This document shows, piece after piece, positions 62,187 to 64,000 of a stretch of 64,000 nucleotides of DNA (the first letter of the stretch is position 1; every line of letters begins with the position of its first letter). Under the pieces are notes generated by a model. That model did not search any database, was not told the DNA's origin, and saw nothing but the letters and a program-made list of their open reading frames with translations. The stretch is from NCBI RefSeq assembly GCF_009659625.1, contig NZ_VOIW01000004.1, forward strand, positions 372,001-436,000, written 5' to 3'. Both the position numbers and the translations under genes were made by a program. Source of the stretch: Pseudomonas haemolytica (GTDB taxonomy: Bacteria; Pseudomonadota; Gammaproteobacteria; Pseudomonadales; Pseudomonadaceae).

Positions 62187-62220
62187 TGCGCGACTTTGAA
62201 TTCTCCATGGCAGGGCAAGG

Positions 62221-62982
62221 ATGACCACAAACGTTATTTGTCGGACCAAAAAGCTACTGACCAGCGATTCGCGGTGGTCCTGCAGTATCGTGGGCTACCC
62301 TGATCACATAGCTTTTGTTGACAATACAGGCTTCGACAAGCTCGCAGTGCGTCAGGCACATGCCCTGGTTTTCGCAGGTGACGGCGAGCTGATCGCGGCG
62401 TGGAAGGCATGGTTCACTGCCAAAAGTTTGGATTTTGGCAAAATGCCAGGTTTCCACAGGCTGATACCAGGCACGAATATTTTGGAATCAATCGTAATCA
62501 GCCTGGTCAAAAAACCATCATGTGATGTCATGTTCAGTTCTGGTAACTTCATGGCTCATGGTGAGGAAGCGCGCTTTTCTGGAAGCGGTGCCCAGTTTGC
62601 AAAGGATTGTTACGCTCGTAATCTGTGTGGACGTACCGCGATTACGACTGCCGGCCAGAGCGATCCAGCTACCGGCGGCGAGACGAAATTCGTGGAACTT
62701 GAGACAGGGTCAACAAATCTGACCGTGCTGCAGGCCACGTTAAATGAACTGAAAAATGCGCTCAATGTGCGAGGGTTCGTAATGGATACGACTACTAAGA
62801 CTGTGACCCCGATCAATGCATGGCAACCAGGCTCTGCTGACGCCAAGCGCGCCATCGTCAGCAGCGTGGCGTCCATCTCCGCCCCGACGGGATTGCCGAC
62901 TAGATGCTGGTCTGACCAAGAGCAAAATGAATTCGTTAAGGCTCTGCGCGAAGTTGAGCGTGAAGAGGCAGCGATGCAGTAA
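62221..62982 (+). CDS. Putative proteasome-like Ntn hydrolase, prophage accessory gene
   Basis: 253 residues. After removal of Met1 the protein would start TTNVICR, like proteasome beta/HslV subunits whose N-terminal Thr is the nucleophile. SDSRW at about residue 16 aligns with the conserved Asp-Ser-Arg strand. FDKLAVRQAHALVFAGDGELIAAW aligns with the Lys strand and the helix that follows. Spacing of Asp and Lys differs by a few residues from archetypes. The C-terminal ~100 residues are not recognised. Its own promoter and terminator mark it as a moron between int and attR. The target is unknown; defence or maturation are possible. Confidence 0.6.
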   Translation: MTTNVICRTKKLLTSDSRWSCSIVGYPDHIAFVDNTGFDKLAVRQAHALVFAGDGELIAAWKAWFTAKSLDFGKMPGFHRLIPGTNILESIVISLVKKPSCDVMFSSGNFMAHGEEARFSGSGAQFAKDCYARNLCGRTAITTAGQSDPATGGETKFVELETGSTNLTVLQATLNELKNALNVRGFVMDTTTKTVTPINAWQPGSADAKRAIVSSVASISAPTGLPTRCWSDQEQNEFVKALREVEREEAAMQ

Positions 62983-62994
62983 TGTGTCGAGTAC

Positions 62995-63023
62995 AAAAAA
63001 ACCCGCATTAGCGGGTTTTTTTG
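62995..63023. terminator. Bidirectional terminator after the accessory gene
   Basis: AAAAAAACCCGC ATTA GCGGGTTTTTTT: perfect palindromic stem with A- and T-tracts on both sides, 12 bases after the stop. Confidence 0.9.
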
Positions 63024-63134
63024 TGTCCATAGATAACCAATCTCTTCCTGAGCAACTGATTAAACCGAAAGCTGCTCACAGCTTTATCCACAGTCAAGCG
63101 GTAGAGAATGCTGTACAGAACCCCAGTCTTTTTC

Positions 63135-63198
63135 GCGTACAAAAACTACGTCCTTACCTGCAAAATAAGGTCGAAACGCATATAGCTAGCGTACAAAA
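63135..63198. repeat. Candidate integrase arm-type sites, right
   Basis: GCGTACAAAA at 63135 and again at 63189, with a relative (GAGTACAAAA) at 62989 and CTGTACAGAA near 63110. All have the same orientation and lie within 250 bases of attR, in a stretch without a gene (63024-63235). Similar ACGTACA sites lie inside attL. Confidence 0.5.
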
Positions 63199-63235
63199 GA
63201 ATCGCTGCAAGCTAGACCGATACTGACTAAGGGGC

Positions 63236-63285
63236 CTGACTTGTAATCAGTAGGTCCCGGGTTCGACTCCTGGTGCCGGCACCAT
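63236..63285. repeat. attR core (50 bp), partial tRNA-Thr copy
   Basis: Exact duplicate of 22970-23019. Only the 3' half of the tRNA is present, with no 5' acceptor or D-arm, so it is not a working tRNA. Confidence 0.95.
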
Positions 63286-63292
63286 ACAAAAC

Positions 63293-63321
63293 GAAGCCCC
63301 CACAGAAATGTGGGGGCTTTG
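63293..63321 (+). terminator. Original tRNA-Thr terminator
   Basis: Stem AAGCCCCCACA/TGTGGGGGCTT with loop GAAA, then TGTTGTTT. It follows attR at the distance expected for the terminator of the uninterrupted tRNA gene. Confidence 0.85.
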
Positions 63322-63457
63322 TTGTTTCCGCACGTCCTCTTTTTGTCCACACACCGCAATCCGGGAGCCTCGCGGGGCCGTCCAACCCACCGACGATCTG
63401 CGTGGCCAAGACAACGGATGCTGTCTCTCAGCCCAGTTGCTCACAGAAGACGCAGCA

Positions 63458-63574
63458 ATGACGAAGGACACGGACCGTTATGCCTGGGCCTCGCATTATT
63501 TGCAGGAGATGAGCAAGGCGGTGATTGATGATGCGGTGAAGGTGTTGGAGTCGCCAGGGAATGTTGAGCACTAA
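63458..63574 (+). CDS. Short hypothetical protein (38 aa)
   Basis: 38 residues (MTKDTDRYAWASHYLQEMSK...GNVEH), helical. Base use is Pseudomonas-like. A weak AGAAG site precedes it. It could be a small conserved chromosomal protein; support is limited. Confidence 0.35.
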   Translation: MTKDTDRYAWASHYLQEMSKAVIDDAVKVLESPGNVEH

Positions 63575-63603
63575 AGAAGTCGTGTGGTGCGCGGGCTGAC
63601 GTC

Positions 63604-63627
63604 ATCGCGGGCAAGCCCGGCTCCCAC
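63604..63627. repeat. Single REP-like element
   Basis: ATCGCGGGCAAGCCCGGCTCCCAC, a variant of the REP unit with an internal GGGC...GCCC stem. It differs from the doublets at 5277 and 16215. Confidence 0.75.
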
Positions 63628-63780
63628 AGAGGAAAGCCCTGGCCTGAATAGGTCGGGGCTTTTTTGCGAAAGGCTAACCACGCGCCAAGAGCCATATGGC
63701 ACTTAGCCACTTTTCCAATTGACACCCCCTCCCCACTCCGTTAAAACCCCCGCCTTGCTTGCGCTTTTATCGAGACATGG

Positions 63781-64000
63781 ATGTTGTCCAACCCTCCGCT
63801 GTTCAAATACCGCCGCTATTGGCTGGCGGTCATCATCGTGTTGCTGGCGATTCTTGATCCTTTCGGCCTGGCCAGTTCCAGCGACAAGGCGTCGGCGCAG
63901 TGGCTCAATCGCATGTTCGCCAGCCATTACCCGAGCGTCGCGCAGCAGCGCGTGGCGGTGGTGTTGATCGATGATGCCTACCTGATGCGCAACGACACCT
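63781..64000 (+). CDS. Membrane protein, CHASE2 sensor-like, 5' end
   Basis: Runs off the window. The visible 73 residues begin MLSNPPLFKYRRYW, then a membrane helix (LAVIIVLLAILDPFGLA), and a periplasmic start ending RVAVVLIDDAYLMRND. The last strand, V-V-L-I-D-D, following an N-terminal helix, is the usual opening of CHASE2 domains. The output domain is outside the window. Confidence 0.55.
   Translation, partial: MLSNPPLFKYRRYWLAVIIVLLAILDPFGLASSSDKASAQWLNRMFASHYPSVAQQRVAVVLIDDAYLMRNDT

Noticed and set aside
63237..63284. Possible second tRNA-Thr
   Set aside because: Only the 3' half is present; it is the attR copy, not a functional gene.

Overview
The window reads as a high-GC gammaproteobacterial chromosome, most likely a Pseudomonas of the fluorescens type. 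The evidence is the his gene order, the mutY-yggX-tRNA-Phe block, the GTGGGAG...-type REP elements and the overall codon use. The assignment rests on recognition, not on a search. A complete-looking prophage of about 40.3 kb occupies bases 22970-63285.

Chromosome, left part (1-22942). The 3' end of an S41 (CtpA-like) protease gene is followed by a YibQ/DUF610 polysaccharide-deacetylase-like gene. Next, on the minus strand, come a periplasmic solute-binding protein and hisB-hisH-DUF2164-hisA-hisF. An OFA-type MFS transporter faces an AsmA-mutY-yggX run. Then come tRNA-Phe(GAA), a lipoprotein, a GT39-type membrane glycosyltransferase, an arsenic-resistance/bile-acid-symporter family protein, an alpha/beta hydrolase, an amino-acid permease, a basic-amino-acid-type ABC transporter (ATPase, binding protein, two permeases) and a methyltransferase. 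tRNA-Thr(TGT) is the prophage attachment site.

Prophage. A 50-bp duplication of the tRNA-Thr 3' half marks attL (22970-23019) and attR (63236-63285). Read from the repressor, minus-strand genes run leftward: Cro-like protein, early genes, BRO-N antirepressor, an O-like initiator with three iterons inside it, a DnaC-like loader, a DnaB-like helicase, a second tyrosine recombinase, and a Q-like antiterminator. A long structured leader follows, then holin and Rz/Rz1, HNH, small and large terminase, portal, protease, HK97 capsid, head-tail connectors, major tail protein, the G/GT frameshift pair, tape measure, the M-L-K-I-J tail tip, fibre genes, endolysin and a second Rz/Rz1. Plus-strand genes run rightward: CI repressor, LuxR-like HTH protein, a TerB gene flanked by two small membrane proteins, two DUF1566 proteins, an Arc-like protein, several small genes, a DUF4224/excisionase-like gene and the integrase. 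The plan is an HK97-type head on a lambda-type siphovirus tail, probably cos-packaged. I see no disrupted essential gene, so the prophage may be inducible.

Most unusual content: (1) a gene between int and attR with its own promoter and terminator that looks like a proteasome-type Ntn hydrolase; (2) a second, catalytically complete tyrosine recombinase coupled to the replication operon; (3) two complete spanin pairs; (4) a highly structured ~330-nt non-coding leader between Q and holin; (5) a terminator-plus-RBS module repeated three times in the late operon; (6) a lipoprotein gene inside the tail operon; (7) a TerB gene between two small membrane proteins.

Right flank (63286-64000). The original tRNA-Thr terminator lies beyond attR, followed by a short ORF, a REP element and the 5' end of a membrane protein resembling a CHASE2 sensor. 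All family names come from motif recognition by eye; no alignment or search was run.
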